A stretch of DNA of 64,000 nucleotides, taken from Paramecium tetraurelia. Lineage: Eukaryota > Ciliophora > Oligohymenophorea > Peniculida > Parameciidae. The position numbers were made by a program, and so were the translations under genes. Shown here in pieces: positions 12,394-22,636 of this stretch. The notes below the pieces were generated by a model. The model saw nothing but the letters and a program-made list of their open reading frames with translations, did no database searches and was not told the origin of the DNA. Each line of letters opens with the position of its first letter. Position 1 is the first letter of the stretch. Location: assembly GCF_000165425.1 (NCBI RefSeq), contig NW_001798992.1:198694-262693 (forward strand), in the 5' to 3' direction.

Positions 12394-12728
12394 ATGTCAA
12401 CAATATAAAATTCAGACTAATCAACCTAAATAAGAGATAGATATCGCCAAATCTCGAACCTCTTGCTAAACCACCTTAGTAACTATATATTTTTCTATAT
12501 CTAGAGATCCATCATAAGGGTATCTTCAAGCAAAATGCAAATTTTAAAGTCTTGCTAAACAAGAAAACCAAGACCACCTTACTCAACCTTAAGAATGACC
12601 AACAAGCAAAATAGATGACCCTAAAATATTTTTCGAGTTTTGAATTGCTCCAAGACATACTAACATCTAAAATAGATGCAAATTGCTTAGAAGAAATTCG
12701 ATAATTATGTAATTATTTTTCGAATTGA
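12394..12728 (+). CDS. Small basic orphan protein, 102 aa
   Basis: Two exons joined across a 26-nt intron (12479-12504, GTA...TAG); sum checked. An in-frame TGA lies shortly upstream of the ATG, fixing the start. The protein is Lys/Leu/Asn-rich (F-K-V-L-L-N-K-K-T-K-T-T-L-L) and predicted helical, with no signal peptide or membrane segment. It faces the divergent ubiquitin protease gene across a 95-bp shared upstream region. No family recognised. Confidence 0.6.
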
Positions 12729-12819
12729 TCATAACATTTTATTTTTCATATATTCGATAGTAACAAGTCAAATCACTTTATTATATATAAAATTAAAAGT
12801 AAATTATTTCATTTCCAAA

Positions 12820-13210
12820 TACTTAGGGAATAAATGAATTAGGACTTTAATGTTTTAATCTATTTCATTTTGGTTTGAACTAACTTTTTTATTTTGCCTA
12901 ATTGTTATTTGATAAAATAGAATTATAATAAAATTTAAGTTTTTAGAGAATCAAAGAATAGAATATATTTTTATTAGTTATAAAGATCTCAAAAGAAAAT
13001 GATGAAACAATAATAGAATTCTTTAAAGATAAATTAAAAGCAGTTCAGAGAAACTAATTTAGTTCTATTTTGATTATTTAGATCTGATCTAATAAGTTTA
13101 TATAAGATAGAATATAACAAATAAAATTTATCAAGGATGTTTTGATTGAATTATATTACAACTAATAATAAATACCTGAAGCCTTTTATAGAGAATATTT
13201 CAGAAAATGA
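12820..13210 (+). pseudogene. Possible decayed gene fragment
   Basis: An open frame without a usable ATG runs to an in-frame TGA at 13085-13087 and continues in the same frame to TGA at 13208. The two halves read as one helical, charged protein (E-N-D-E-T-I-I-E-F-F-K-D-K-L-K, then F-I-K-D-V-L-I-E-L-Y-Y). No tiny intron of the right phase removes the internal TGA. In AT-rich ciliate DNA open frames of this length can occur by chance, so this is only a candidate relic. The rest of the gap 12729-13350 shows nothing else. Confidence 0.3.
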
Positions 13211-13350
13211 CTTCATTTTATAATAAGAAATTAATAAATTTAATTCTATTCATATGATTTAATTAAAAGTAATATATTTTTTTGATGATCAAATGTATTA
13301 AATAAAGAGAACCTTAATAAATAATGGATCTGATTAATGATTTATTTTAT

Positions 13351-13650
13351 TCATTCTCCTTACTAATTTTATTCTTCTTTATTAGTGCCTTCTTGATGTT
13401 TCTATTATTACTAATTTTACTCTTCTTATTCTTATTCTTGTTCTTCAATCTTTTACTTTTCTTCAGAAGCCAAGCCAATCTTTCATTTTCTGCCTTTTCT
13501 TACACTTATCTTTTTTCTTCAGCCTCTATTTCTTCTTATTTTTTTCGTTCTTCCTCTTCTCTAATTCTCTATTCTTCTTATTCAGCTTAAATTCTGGCTT
13601 ATTCATTTTGTTCTTTCTATCTTTTTCTTCCTCATCCCTTTTTTTCATTT
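13351..13650 (-). pseudogene. Out-of-frame continuation of the upstream gene
   Basis: Downstream of the TGA at 13645 the minus strand keeps encoding a Glu/Lys/Gln-rich coiled coil, but in successive frames: R-D-E-E-E-K-D-R-K-N-K, then a segment with I-R-E-E-E-E-R-K-K-Q, then E-E-K-Q-K-I-E-E-Q-E to a TGA at 13351. Each junction needs the equivalent of one lost base or two gained bases. The last coincides with a direct duplication of the five bases TTGGC. No GT...AG pair explains the shifts. Either the gene has lost its tail by mutation or the sequence has indel errors around homopolymers. Confidence 0.45.
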
Positions 13651-14234
13651 AAGTTTAGAAGGTCGCTCTTTCTGTTGCTTAGGAGGTTAGTACTTAACTT
13701 CTATTTTGGTGGCCCATTTGGTTACATCTCTCTTATTTTCAAGATCATCAATGAATTTTTTGATTCGTTCAACCAATAGAGGAGGTTAAGGAAATAGTTA
13801 TGTATTCTTCTTCGAATAAATGAGAGTCCCTATCAATGAATTAATCAATGTTGTACCTTTATGTCTAATTTCAAAAGATCCAGTTCCAGGCTAAATTCCT
13901 TGATTAAAAGTGCAATAGCTATTTGGAATGGAACTTTCAATTACTAAAATGATAAGATTAAAATTTACATTGTTGGCATTCCAAAAATAATTTGACGTAC
14001 TTTTCCTCATTGTGATGTGTACACCATGCGTGTTCATCACAGTTTTAACAAACTTCAAAGTCAAAGATCAATGCATTTTCAAAAGGAGCTTCTCTAGGTA
14101 ATATAAATGAAACAGAATTTAATCTTAATGATGCCTTAAGCCTTTATTTAATCTATTCTTTTAGTTTGTTATTGAGGATTTTCGGGTTGCTCCTCTTGAT
14201 TTTAAGTTTGCTCTAATTGTTCCTGTTCAGCCAT
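13645..14234 (-). CDS. Cys-rich Rdx/SelW-like protein, tail disrupted
   Basis: ATG 14234 to TGA 13645, 180 aa if introns 14092-14113 (22 nt, ends GAG) and 13944-13968 (25 nt) are removed. After a Gln/Glu-rich N-terminus the protein has V-C-Q-N-C-D-E-H-A-W-C-T-H-H (a C-x2-C site near residue 55). Further on come P-G-T-G-S-F-E-I and L-I-Y-S-K-K, spaced as in thioredoxin-fold Rdx/selenoprotein-W-like proteins; this assignment is tentative. The first intron has a non-standard 3' end, so the splice there is uncertain. Beyond the stop, coil-coding sequence continues in other frames (see the neighbouring entry), suggesting the native protein was about 100 residues longer. Confidence 0.55.
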
Positions 14235-14289
14235 TTTAATTATAAAAAAATATAATCGATAAAAAGAATAAACATAATCAAGGGACAAT

Positions 14290-14848
14290 TCACTTGTTTT
14301 TTGAAATGATTTTGGATAGAGGCACTCTTTATTGTTTGTCAACTAAATGTTACTTTAGGAAACTTAATGATTGTTAAGAATTAAGCTTATGATTCACTTC
14401 TCTGCCCAAGGTCTCTATGGATACTTTTTCATTGAATTTCTTGATTACTAAATGAGGATAGATAAGGAAGCTTACTTTTTTTGGATTTGATTTCAATGGG
14501 GATAGTGGTTGCTTATTAAATTTGTGGCATTTTGATGGATTTAATGACTTTCTCAGATAATTTTTCATTCAAATTCCTTTAGAAGGATTCATCAATTTTA
14601 TTGTTAGTGAAATGTGATTGAGTGCTACTACTTTGCTCAGGAGGTTCGTCTTCAAATAAATTGGTTTGTTTGGCTTTCAATTATATTTCCTTATCCTTTT
14701 TAATTTTCTGCTTAATTTATTCCTTCTATTATTGTTTTTTTTGGTGTGCTTGGGTTTTCTGCTCGGCCACTTACTTTTTCCTCTCGATCTCGGCTTGCTT
14801 GGCTACCTGAAAGGGTACCATCTCAAGTTCTGAATCACTACCAGACAT
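14290..14848 (-). CDS. Basic coiled protein, 176 aa
   Basis: Two exons with a 28-nt intron (14448-14475), sum checked. N-terminus is acidic (S-G-S-D-S-E-L-E), followed by a Lys/Gln/Glu-rich helix (K-Q-A-E-I-E-R-K-K-Q-V-A-E-Q). The C-terminal 50 residues look conserved in character (F-N-E-K-V-S-I-E-T-L-G-R-E-V-N, then S-L-S-F-L-K-Q-H-L). Such small, highly charged helical proteins are often nuclear or nucleolar, but I cannot name a family. Its stop lies about 55 bp from the start of the disrupted gene on the same strand. Confidence 0.65.
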
Positions 14849-14895
14849 TAATAATTAATTATAATAAACAGAATAAATAAATTCATGATAAACAA

Positions 14896-16878
14896 TCATT
14901 ATGTGTTAAGAAGGGTTTAATAGTGTTCAATTTGTTCAGCCCAATACCTTTTGTTTTCTGAAATCTATTCCATAAACTCAGCTAACACTGGTAGAATCTA
15001 TTGAAGAGTATTATAGTAAGGTAATACCTAGATCACATAAATAGAGATACCATGAAATCTATAAATCCGATCTAGCTCTTTGCAACATTGGTCGTTCTTC
15101 TATCACACAACATAGTCACTGGAAGTCCCATATCCTTCTCCCTGTCCCCCTATTGCCAAAACTCTCCCAGCACTCTGAAAGTCCACTTCTCATAATTCTT
15201 CATTGGTTTGAAGGGGTTGCTGATATCTGCTGCATGTAGCAGAGTATCAAAGCAGATACCTTTATCTTTGCTTCCTGGATCAAAGTCATTCGAGGCCAAT
15301 CTTGCCTTCAACTTATTGAAATCTAATAATGAACTCATTCTCAGACATACCTTTGCCATGCATTGCATTATCTGTACTCAAAATCATGCTTATAGACTTT
15401 TCTCTGAAATACTTGAAATCCTATATTGAGAAATTCGAAAACAGTTCAGTTTCTCGTATACATTTGAATAGAGTAGCAGCATGATGTTGTTCAAGCGAGG
15501 ATTTATCATTGTAAGTCATTGCCAATTCATGTCTTGTGTTGTTCAAAAAGATGTTATTCAATCCTGGATGATCGACATCATGGGCAGCTGCAGACAGCAA
15601 TAGTATTGAATAATCTAATTTGGTCAATTTCCCAATTTCTTTGAAATTGCATTTCTCAATAAAGAAATAGACTGTGTGGGTGACATCGAAAGCATGAATT
15701 ACATTGTGGTAGAGATTCTCTTTGTGATAGTTCGATCCCAATTGATCCATACATTTCTTAAAAGAATCTGGAGATATCTTTAGAGTGCTAAACAAATGTT
15801 CCTTCTCAAAATAATAGCACATCAGATGAGTTAAGATGGCACTATCATATCTGTCAAATAAAGAGAAGTAATCATAATCCAAATTGAGGATGTTCTATGC
15901 GAAGTCTTGTCTTAATTATTCAGGCAACTTTGTATCGTTTGAGAAGATAATCTCTATTGAACTTGATTTCTTTGATTCCTAAGACGCCATCAACTATTAA
16001 TTTTGAGGCTGATTCAACCAACCTAGTGCTTCGCTTTTCCTCCCCTCTATTATTGGCTCATAAACAGTATTATTGGAAATATGAGTGATTCCCCAATTTA
16101 ACTACTTGATTATGTCTGAATCTTCAAATTGATCTGCCAGATCACGCATTATTTCGATCACTTTTTCAACCGGTGATCTTACAGTGTATCTTGTGCCCGC
16201 ATTATTGATCTTTTTCACTTGATTATACTATTGTTTGGTTAGTTAAGAGTATTACCTTTCGAAATACTAAAAACAATCTCAAGAATCTGAAGATACCTCT
16301 CAACACTTTACTGATAGTTGTAAATGCGTCGCCCTGTAGATTCAGATCCAAAACTATTAAGACTATGGATGCAACGATTATCAATGCATCAAAAAAGGAC
16401 CAACAATCTGAAAAATATGTCTAAGTTCACAATCAATATAATACAATAAAACCATTTTAAAAGCATCTGATGGATATTTCCAAAACAAATAGAATTAGTA
16501 TGACCAGTTCTATTATCTTAGTCACAAATAATGTCTTATCTATGTCGGGATCCTCCTTAGCATCGTTGGCTATTTTTTCAACAAGACCTTACATGTGAAT
16601 GAGAAATTGATGAAGACCAGTAGAGTGAATATCAAAACTAATGCAATTACTGCCTTATCTATCAAAGGGATTCCCTGATGTTGCTAATCAGTAATTCTTT
16701 CATAGGATGTTCAAATTTACTCATCTGCAATAACGCGATCGTAACCTTCAATATTATATGAAGACCTTCGATCCCCAAAAATATTGGAGATCTCCTTTGA
16801 ACCTCTCGGAACAACTTTAGCAGTAGCTTATCCCAGATTCCTATTAGTATCTTCATTTAAGTTCTATTGTTCAGTCAT
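14896..16878 (-). CDS. Voltage-sensor/cyclic-nucleotide phosphodiesterase fusion
   Basis: Seven exons, 610 aa, sum checked. Introns: 16697-16720, 16570-16592, 16421-16444, 16228-16255, 15323-15350, 15028-15050. Residues about 62-184 form four membrane segments. S2 carries F-V-L-E (F115, E118), matching the charge-transfer centre; S3 carries D140; S4 carries R170, R174, R177 and R183. No S5, pore loop or S6 follows. A linker of about 160 residues leads to a class I PDE catalytic domain. It has Y-H-N-V-I-H-A-F-D-V (357-366), H-D-V-D-H-P-G-L-N-N (400-409) and L-L-H-A-A-D-I-S-N-P, i.e. the metal-binding His/Asp set. The enzyme should hydrolyse cAMP and/or cGMP at a membrane, possibly under direct voltage control, as phosphatase activity is in Ci-VSP. 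Nucleotide preference cannot be told. Confidence 0.9.
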
Positions 16879-17048
16879 TTTAATTATATTTTATAAATTA
16901 ACTTATGTTAACTGATATCATGATGGTTGAATTCACCGAAAGAATCAAATTTACATTCAAATCGGTCCCATTAATTGCCTAAACCCTAATTGAATAACTA
17001 GTAGAGAATAATTCTAACAATGAATATATATATATGCATTTATATTAT

Positions 17049-20000
17049 TCAAAAGTTTTATTTTTATTATTTTTTGGAAAAGTTCCCTTAGATTTCAAAA
17101 TAACCTCTAAAATAATGCATAATAATAAAATATATACCTGATTAGACTTGTTTCAGGATATAGCTAAGTCACATTTTCTATTGGCAACTGTTCAGATCTA
17201 ACTACTATGGATAGATAATTCCCTGGTGTAAGGTGATCTATCTTACGAGATACACACTTATCTAAATTAACATAAAGATTATCATTACAATTCGAATCAT
17301 CCAAAATCATTTAGTCCAATTTGCTAATGTCTTTTTCTTGTTTGATTTGGAATTTCCCCAAATCTATTTAAAGCTCAGACAATTTGACTCCTGCTTAAAA
17401 TATCTGGAGATACTCCTTCTCAGTGTATTTCATCTCCAAAAGATCGTTGACTAACTTACTGTAAAACTTCCTGATGTTAGAATATATGCATAACTTCCAA
17501 CTATTCTATTTTAATTGAATTATCTGCTAATTCTTGTACTTCTACTTCTTCTTATTACTGTAAGCATCCACCAACTCCTAGCCTATCCTTCGAAGCTACT
17601 CCACTGCATCCTCATGTAATTCTCTGTTGTTCTCAATCTCCACATAATAAAATGTGTTGGAGAGGTATTTCCCAAATTTGATCAACTTGTTACACTCTAG
17701 CTCCTGATACTTTTCTCCTAAGAAGTTTAATTGCTATTATGACAACACAATTATTATCTTATTTCTGATGCACACCTCCGATAGAGCCATAGATTCATCC
17801 AACTCCTTCAGACGACTATTGATTAACTTAGTGACCCTCTGCTGTATGTTTGTATCAAAATAGAGATAATTATACAATTCCATAGCCAAATAACGACCCC
17901 TATCACTGACTTGCAATTCTTCATATTGCTATTTAGTAATTAATCCAGTCTATTAGAATGTGGTTTGTTTTGATTCTATTTGATAAGAATCCTTTAATTG
18001 ATTTCTAAAATCCTCAGAATTTCTATTCAATTGCATCACAACATAAATTGTCCCTGCAAAAAATTAATCACAAATAGTAGATACTTATTGATAATTCAGT
18101 TTAGTATTGATTGTTACTGAATCATCACATACAATCAACTCTAATTAATTGACTTAAATATCTTAGCTCTACAAATAACTTCTTAAACTTGATTCCCAAT
18201 CTTTTAAATGCAATACCGTCGACTCCTTCACTCTGTAAACAATTGACTTCCTATCAATCCCCAACTATAACACTTGCCGAATAAATTGCTGAGAAATATG
18301 ATGAATTGAAATCAATTAGATGAACTTCTCCTCTTCGATGACTTTCTTATGTTTGTGTTTATTTCTATTCTGTTATGATGAGATTTCGTGACAAAACTCC
18401 TGCAACTCATTTATGTCACTGATTTCACTACTATCAAGACTATCGTAATTCCTTCTGAAAGATTCCATTGAATTGATTGTTCCATCGTTTTGATATCCTG
18501 ATTAATTTAGTTATTACTAATCATTCATTTAAATTCTGCAAGGCTACTCAATATTTTCCTTGGATGCCCTCGACTTTTGATCACTCGAAAAACTGCTTTG
18601 ATGTTGGCCCTACAAGGCATTTTTCAAAGCTTCTATTGATTTTAAGTCTAAATGAATACTTGAATTAAGTTTGTTTTCACAGTATTTAGAGGTTAAATCT
18701 GGAAGCGCTGATTTGCCTCTCCATTCCTAAGGAAATAATTACGATGAGGCAAAGTCCTTCTCTTTTTGTTATTAAGGCATGATGCCAGACTTACCGTATT
18801 GGGAATATAGCAAGGTAGATTTGCAACTTTGAAACGATTATGATAATTAAGACATCTCCAATTGCTTGTTTTTCATTACTTGATTAAATTTTAACCTTAA
18901 GTCAATAAGATCTTTAATTATTTTGAAAGCCTAAGTGTTGTCTCTTTACTTAGAAAAAAACAAACATTATTTAAATCCTAGACTAAACACATAGTTTTGA
19001 ATTTTAGTGTCAAACCTTCGGTCAATCTCCTTCACTAGGGATAGTATAGAATTGAGTTTATACAATCGAACTGTCCGATTGCACTTTTTCTTCAATATTC
19101 CTTCCAAATCATCAATGAACTTGTCAATATTTTCACATAAATCAAATAATTCCATGTTAAACAATTCCAACTATTGTTAATTCAAAAAATCGCTTATGTT
19201 TTGTTAAGCCTATTGGCAATAGAGTAGATTGGATGAATATATCTTGAATTGAATTTTCCATCCATCATCAACCAATTTAATTAGGATTTTATTTTGTAAT
19301 TAGAATTACTCGACATCATTCTCTGAATAGAAATGAATAAAATCAATATAAGTCATGGCAATTTACTGGAGGGGATCCGCATCATTAAAATACTCTCGAT
19401 TAATCGTTGGTCTCAATTCATGTTTGGGAGTAAAATTAATCGATTGATTATACTCAGTGATCCAGCTCTGAAATAATAGCGTAATTTTTTATTCCTTCCT
19501 CTTAGGGATCCAGGCGACCACAAAGGACTCATACTGTTCCAGATCGAAATCCTTCAGGTATCCAGTTTACTCCTGCAATTGTCGCTATTCCTTAATCAAC
19601 TTGTCTTTCACAAACAAGCAGGTTCCCCTGTATTTGGTATAGAGTTCTTTGTAGTTTTTAGAGTAGAATATAGATGTGTAGGGTTTGTAGGAGACGTGAG
19701 TTCGGCGATCCTTCATCACGTAGATCATTTTGAATTCCTAGTAAGCTATGTATTCTATTTTGAATTGAGCAACACGCAATTATTCCTCATCGTTGCCTAA
19801 GCCATATCGATATTTGGAATACCTGCCAAATATATTTCAGTGGGTTCAAAAATGAGATGGGTGTTGGTGTTTTGAAGTATTCCTGTGAGGATGTTGACGA
19901 AGTTCATCCAGATGAATGTTTCTGTGGACAAGTTGAGCTATTTCTTGTGCAAGATCATGCGATTTGCGTAGGCTCCATTATGGTTATTTTTATGAAACAT
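17049..20000 (-). CDS. Large orphan protein, 964 aa
   Basis: Three exons, sum checked; introns 19797-19822 (26 nt) and 17107-17137 (31 nt). A 33-nt GTA...CAG stretch near 18060 also looks intron-like but is open in frame, and I kept it coding. The N-terminal 260 residues look globular (T-E-T-F-I-W-M-N-F-V-N-I-L, then W-I-P-K-R-K-E-Q-K-I-T-L-L-F). The middle is Gln/Ser-rich and probably disordered. The C-terminal 350 residues are helical with many charged heptads. No signal peptide, membrane helix or catalytic motif is seen. I do not recognise a family; it may be ciliate-specific. Confidence 0.75.
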
Positions 20001-20101
20001 TAATGTAGTAAGTGTGTGTTGAGGTTGATTTGCACAAAAATGTGAACAAATAATTTGGGATGGTTTTATTTAGGTGTTTAATATAATAATTATTATAATA
20101 T

Positions 20102-21139
20102 TCAATCAAATTGAGGACGATCTTCTATTTTACCATCTACAACTAAGGTAATTGAATAAGTTACTCATATCTTCACATTTCATTTCCATTTGCATATCAG
20201 CGACGACTGGCATTTGGAATGGGAAACCAACACGAAATTGTGGGGGTATTTGCAATGCTCCATATTGAATCATCTGATTTAGAGGATGATATTGAAAGTA
20301 GTATGGCTGAGGGAAGTATGTCTGAGGAGGAGGAGGAGGTGGAGGGGGTTATTGTTGTCGCACTGGCATCAATACTTCTCTCATTTGTGGCTGGGTTTTT
20401 ATTCGCTTTGCTGCCTGAGGTTCAAGGGGTTTCCTCCCTCTCTTTTTTGGTTCTCCTTGTTCCACTTGGACTTTGGGCTTGGGACCTCTCTTTTTAGGCA
20501 TCACTGCCTTTGGAGTGTAGGTACTGGAGTCGTTTTAAATTTTATTTTCGTCTCTTGATTTATAATCTTCGTCAATTATTTTTAGAATCACATGAACAAA
20601 GTCATGTCTGTTAAAGCAATTAATGTGATCTGAAGATTTTATGTGCTATGTTTTAGAGATAACAATATTACTTCCAAGTAATCAGCATAAGGTTTACGAC
20701 ACACTCCACAATACCTATGCTTGCGACCTGGTTTCGGAATTTACTAAACTTTACTATATATATTACCAACTTAGTCTTCTTCATAGTGTATTCTTGTATC
20801 TTTCTTTGATGATCCTCCTTGTATTTTTGCATGCTCCTCAAGTAGTCATTCTAATTGAAATAACATACAACCAATTCTTACTCTGTCTACTTCTAAAATG
20901 AAACCAGGCAAGCATTATTGTTCATCTTAATTAAAGACTGGAACGATATTTTGGAAACAGGCCAGCTAAACATTATATTATATATCTGTTACAGCATCGT
21001 TGTACAAGGGACAGAAATCAATGTTAGTTGATTACTTTAACCAACACTTTAAACTTTTCGGATGGAGATTGAACTAATGCTCTGGGCATCTTGGTTGACA
21101 CTTGCGTTTCCCCTATCCTGAAATTTTCTCTCCAGCCAT
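20102..21139 (-). CDS. DBF4-type zinc finger / AT-hook protein, 303 aa
   Basis: Six exons. Introns 21074-21101 (28 nt, starts GTG), 20966-20992, 20744-20766, 20646-20671 and 20143-20164 give an exon sum divisible by three. Mid-protein holds Y-C-G-V-C-R-K-P-Y-A-D-Y, H-I-K-S-S-D-H and F-N-R-H-D-F-V. This is the C-x2-C...H-x5-H pattern of the DBF4 zinc finger, the motif shared by regulatory subunits of Cdc7 kinase. Downstream are two AT-hook-like motifs (R-G-P-K-P and R-G-R-K-P), a Pro8 run and an aromatic/Met-rich tail. A role as the S-phase kinase activator is plausible but rests on the finger alone. Some 5' splice choices were made on protein character. Confidence 0.72.
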
Positions 21140-21289
21140 TTAAATTAATTATATTATATTTGGATACGATTTTTCCCTTTTTTTCTTAATCATTAACCCT
21201 TTGCGTATCATTAATTTGTGTCATTCGATTCAGTTTAGCATCATCTCATATAAGAACTCGCTTTAAATATTTGAATTTTAATAATATTG

Positions 21290-22590
21290 TAATATTTTGA
21301 TCAAGTAAGTACAAATTCAACCATTTCAAAGTCGAAGGCTGTTAAAACTAACTGATCCTTCCAGCAACTAAAACTACATAAATCAAAAATCAATCTGTCC
21401 AATAAAAATAGGAATTTGATCAATGATTTGAAAAGAACATTGAGAAATTCACAATCTTCAAAGCAGATTGGGACTGTCTCATTGTTTTAGATTCAAAAAC
21501 TAGCATGCTGATTAAAATTCTTGATCAATTAGCAGAGGGAGTGAGTTTGGCAGTCGATCTTCATGAAAGGGATACAATTCAGTATTCTTTGATTCATTAA
21601 GAAATTGGGAGTTATTTCTGCCCAGAATTGAATATGACATGTAAATGAGTACTCATGACTCTTATATGAAGTTAAACATAAAGAATACAAAAGGTCAGTA
21701 TGGTTAAAGGAATCCTTTATTGAAAAGAGTAATCTGGTATATGATGAGCACAATAAGTTCTGAAATCAATAATTAACATTAAGAAGTTCGAAGGAGCCTT
21801 CTATATTTCAGAGAGTTTGTTGTAGTTTATTAATTGTAAAATTGGGTATGATTAGAATAATGGATTGTCAAATTCATTGAAAACAATTGTAGCAATATAC
21901 AGATTAAGATACAAAACGATTTACCTATGGAAAAACAGTATTTCAGGAAATTTGAAAGCCAATCAATATGAGAGATCTTATTGATGAATTTATCAAATGA
22001 ACGTACATCAAAGAAGCAAATAATTTTATTCTTTAGTTTTATCCATGGAAAATTATTATAGGAAATAGAATATCTGAATATTCAATAGATTGCACAGAGT
22101 AAGCACATGAGAGTAATTCAATAGAATTACAGAATGATCATGTATTTTAAAAAAATGAATGACCTTATTATCATGAATGTGGATTTAGTTGATAAATATA
22201 ATTTAAGATTTACTAAACTATCATCGTTTAATTTTAAATGCTGAATTTCAAATCAAATAGTAAATACTTACTTGATTGTCATTGATAGGTAATTTTAAAG
22301 CCAAGCAATAGGCAGCAACTTTGAAAACATTAATTTATTTTTATTATTTAAGTTTCACATCTCTAGTGCATTATTAACCCTATTCAATTAAACTTATCAG
22401 CATTAAACAAAGGAACCAATATTTTGGAAATCATTTATTGACTACATTCAAATGATAATAGAATCTGGAGTTTCTCAATCATATGATAAATCAATTCACC
22501 ATAATTACAGATGGCAAGCAAAATCAAATCATAGACAATTTTATCTACCCAAAAGCGAGGTGTTAATGTTTTCAGATAAACTGAATTTAA
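21290..22590 (+). pseudogene. Decayed protein-coding gene
   Basis: Several blocks translate convincingly but in different frames and with in-frame TGAs. Block 21427-21648 includes W-D-C-L-I-V-L-D-S-K-T-S-M-L-I. Block 21781-21984 includes K-K-F-E-G-A-F-Y-I-S-E-S-L-L. Block 21966-22162 includes F-Y-P-W-K-I-I-I-G-N-R with an internal TGA. Weaker pieces lie near 22340-22590. A few junctions can be bridged by putative tiny introns, but not all. No family could be named. I read this as a mutated gene copy rather than a working gene. Confidence 0.5.
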
Positions 22591-22636
22591 TCAAAACTAA
22601 ATAATATATTATGATATAACGATAATTAAATTTAAA

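Noticed and set aside
13324-13590. Hydrophobic plus-strand ORF rich in Leu/Phe
   Set aside because: It is the antisense of the Glu/Lys-rich coil coding sequence on the minus strand; Lys/Glu codons read backwards give Phe/Leu/Ser.
16920-17141. 73-codon plus-strand ORF with ATG
   Set aside because: It overlaps the well-supported last exon and intron of the 964-residue minus-strand gene, and the rest is AT-rich spacer.
18058-18090. Intron-like 33-nt GTA...CAG stretch in the 964-aa gene
   Set aside because: It is open in frame, a multiple of three long, and its translation fits the flanking protein; splicing cannot be shown from sequence alone.
20219-20558. Plus-strand ORFs with acidic and hydrophobic runs
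   Set aside because: Antisense of the Pro8 and AT-hook region of the DBF4-like gene.
20851-20881. 31-nt GTA...TAG candidate intron in the DBF4-like gene
   Set aside because: The frame without it gives a better protein when combined with the 28-nt and 27-nt introns; with it the upstream exon reads poorly.
21529-21753. Minus-strand ORF of 74 codons (Cys/Ser-rich)
   Set aside because: The plus strand gives a more protein-like translation there, so this is probably a shadow of the decayed gene.
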